Below, piece by piece: positions 62,270 through 64,000 of a DNA stretch of 64,000 bases. A program made the translations under genes and the position numbers. Each line of letters begins with the position of its first letter. Positions within the stretch are counted from its first letter, which is position 1. The stretch spans positions 1,436,001-1,500,000 of the forward strand of contig JAKZAP010000013.1 of NCBI GenBank assembly GCA_023053575.1, in the 5' to 3' direction. The stretch is from Branchinecta lynchi (taxonomy: Eukaryota > Arthropoda > Branchiopoda > Anostraca > Branchinectidae). The notes below the pieces were generated by a model. The model was not told the origin of the DNA, did no database searches, and saw nothing but the letters and a program-made list of their open reading frames with translations.

Positions 62270-63990
62270 TCAATTCAATTCAGATTTATTCACCATAATA
62301 TAAAAAAACGAATGCGTGGCTCACAGTCTGCTTCATTGCCGCTTTCTTTGGACGGTGTGACTGGTGGAGATAACATTGCGAACCTTTGCAGTACTTCGTT
62401 TAAAACTCTGTTTAATTCGGTGCCGTCCTCGTTGAGCGGTGTCCATGATCTTTGCCTCGGTTTGCCGTTTTGAATTTGAACCTATTAATGTCGAGGATGT
62501 TCTGAAAGCAATTTCGCGAATGAATAATTGTGGCCCTGGACCGGACGGTTTGTCTGCTTCTCATTTAAAACATGCGATGAGACCTCTAAGTAGTTTTTTG
62601 CCTACTTTGTTTAATTCAATGATATCCCACAGTATGTTGCCGGATTCGTTGACAAGAGTAGTTCTTGTCCCCGTTCCTAAAGTAAAAAATGGTAATATGT
62701 CGTCTTCTTCAAATTATCGGCCCATAGCGTTAGCCAGCGCTTTCTCTAAAATTTTTGAACGATGTATTCTGTCAAAAATTGAATCGTATTTGGCGACGTC
62801 AGAATATCAGTTTGGGTTCAAGCCCAATTCATCGACAGAATTCTGTGTTTTTATCCTGAAAAGTGTTATTATGTACTTCTGGTTGTTTGGCTCGGCGGTT
62901 TTTGTATGCTTTATTGATGCGCGTAAAGCATTTGATCGGGTTAATCACAAAAAACTGTTGCTGGAGTTGCTTAAAAGAGGTGTTCCCGCTCCGTATGTTT
63001 TGTTACTTGAAGTGTGGTTTCGACGACAAACATTTGAAGTTAAGTGGGGTATTTATCGTAGTAGCCCATTTCGTGTACAGAATGGCGTCAGGCAGGGAGG
63101 TATTTTATCCCCTTTTCTGTATAATATTTATGTTGATGATTTAAATAGTCGGCTTTGCGCCATGTCAGTTGGTTGTTTCATTAGTAATAAGTGCTTTAAT
63201 AATTTGAGTTATGCGGATGATCTTGTCCTCATGGCTTCAAGTATTAATGCTTTGAACCTCCTACTTCGAGTATGTGAGAAATTTGCACTGGAGAGAGACA
63301 TTGTTTTTAACACAGAAAAAACGGAATGCATGGCATTTATACCACCAGAATTGAAAATCAAAATAGTCCCTCCTGTGTTGCTGTGTTCGTCACGGCTGAA
63401 ATTTGTTGCAGAGTTTAAATACCTTGGATTCTGGTTTACTCCTGATCTGCGGGATCTTACTCATTTGCGTCATTTAACAAGAAGTCTGTGTGTGCGAGGA
63501 AATGTAGTTGCTAGAAAATTTCAGTTTTGTTCTGCGATTATCCGTGATAGGCTGTTCGGTACTTTTTGTTTTCAGTTTTACTGTCTTGCTTTTTGTACTA
63601 ACTTCACTGCTGGTGCGATAAATGTGACCCGCGTCACTTACAATAACTGCTACAGAAAACTTCACCGACTCCCACACCGGTGTAGCGCTTCGGGGATGTT
63701 CGACAATAATCGTATGCCTTCGTTTTACGAACTAAAACGTAAAGCAGTTTCATCGCTAAAAGCCGCCTTTTGAGATCAGATAACAACCTGATCCAAATTC
63801 TTACCGCTCCAATTTTTCAACTTTCACTGCCTTTGTGGAAAAAATGGAGCGACGAACTTGTGGTTCGTTGATTCTTTTGATACATATGTGGTTATGTGTG
63901 ATATTTAGGCTAGAATGTGTGTTTTTTCCTCTGTTTATATGGCTACGGCTGAATTAAATGAATAAATAAAATAAAATAAAATAAAAGCAT
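62270..63990 (+). mobile_element. LINE, 5'-truncated, intact RT, (AATAAA)n tail
   Basis: Begins within or after the endonuclease (62,300-62,470 reads MRGSQSASLPLSLDGVTGGD in another frame, ending just inside the main ORF). It continues through the RT ORF and about 180 bp of 3' UTR to an A-rich tail aataaataaaataaaataaa at 63,959-63,983. The tail and open RT make it the best preserved LINE here. Confidence 0.88.
62439..63773 (+). CDS. Non-LTR retrotransposon reverse transcriptase
   Basis: Uninterrupted 444-codon frame covering the whole RT domain: SSSNYRPIALASAFSKIFER (motif 1), EYQFGFKPNSST (motif 2), CFIDARKAFDRVNHKKLLLE (motif A, D present), NGVRQGGILSPFLYNIYVDD (motif B), NLSYADDLVLMASS (motif C, catalytic YADD) and FKYLGFWFTPDLRD (thumb). 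It copies element RNA into DNA by target-primed reverse transcription. All three catalytic aspartates are present. A frameshift near 62,440-62,470 separates it from the upstream peptide, and no endonuclease is attached, so autonomous activity is doubtful. The initiating methionine is arbitrary. Confidence 0.9.
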   Translation: MSMIFASVCRFEFEPINVEDVLKAISRMNNCGPGPDGLSASHLKHAMRPLSSFLPTLFNSMISHSMLPDSLTRVVLVPVPKVKNGNMSSSSNYRPIALASAFSKIFERCILSKIESYLATSEYQFGFKPNSSTEFCVFILKSVIMYFWLFGSAVFVCFIDARKAFDRVNHKKLLLELLKRGVPAPYVLLLEVWFRRQTFEVKWGIYRSSPFRVQNGVRQGGILSPFLYNIYVDDLNSRLCAMSVGCFISNKCFNNLSYADDLVLMASSINALNLLLRVCEKFALERDIVFNTEKTECMAFIPPELKIKIVPPVLLCSSRLKFVAEFKYLGFWFTPDLRDLTHLRHLTRSLCVRGNVVARKFQFCSAIIRDRLFGTFCFQFYCLAFCTNFTAGAINVTRVTYNNCYRKLHRLPHRCSASGMFDNNRMPSFYELKRKAVSSLKAAF

Positions 63991-64000
63991 ATCAGTTGTA

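Overview
This is nuclear DNA from an animal, most likely an invertebrate; I cannot place it further. Genes are split by GT-AG introns, the two recognisable genes are conserved eukaryotic housekeeping genes, and most of the window is transposable-element sequence: non-LTR retrotransposon (LINE) fragments, many short inverted-repeat DNA elements (MITEs), hAT-type elements with 8-bp target duplications, and tandem arrays. There is no operon structure, CRISPR array or ribosome-binding-site pattern.

Layout. The left third (to 11,762) carries the last four coding exons of cytosolic aspartyl-tRNA synthetase (DARS1) on the + strand; earlier exons must lie left of the window or in sequence I could not resolve. 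From 19,110 to 39,555 the - strand carries a complete RUVBL1 (pontin, a AAA+ ATPase) in seven coding exons. All splice phases agree, and the spliced product is 456 residues, the same length as human RUVBL1. DARS1 and RUVBL1 are tail to tail, about 7.3 kb apart. On the + strand at 53,400-55,306 two short exon-like segments with matching splice phase encode a peptide resembling the N-terminal part of a kinesin motor; this is a tentative call.

Repeats fill introns and intergenic DNA. At least six LINE groups are represented. The largest is a nearly full-length but degraded copy at 56.9-60.0 kb (- strand); the best preserved is an uninterrupted reverse transcriptase with a YADD box at 62.4-63.8 kb (+). 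DNA elements include a 1,377-bp hAT-like element (12,669-14,045) with a perfect 8-bp target duplication, and a 279-bp hAT-like MITE (54,778-55,056) whose unoccupied site is visible in a related repeat nearby. An abundant short module carries a conserved hairpin with hammerhead-like boxes. Other features are a 285-bp tandem array (about 15.4-17.9 kb), a 125-135-bp array (26.3-27.5 kb), and a near-perfect palindrome of about 300 bp (50.8-51.1 kb). Several insertions are nested, so relative ages can be read directly.

The genes do not form a pathway: DARS1 works in translation, and RUVBL1 in chromatin-remodelling and assembly complexes. The most interesting material is the repeat biology. I found no convincing new multi-gene system.
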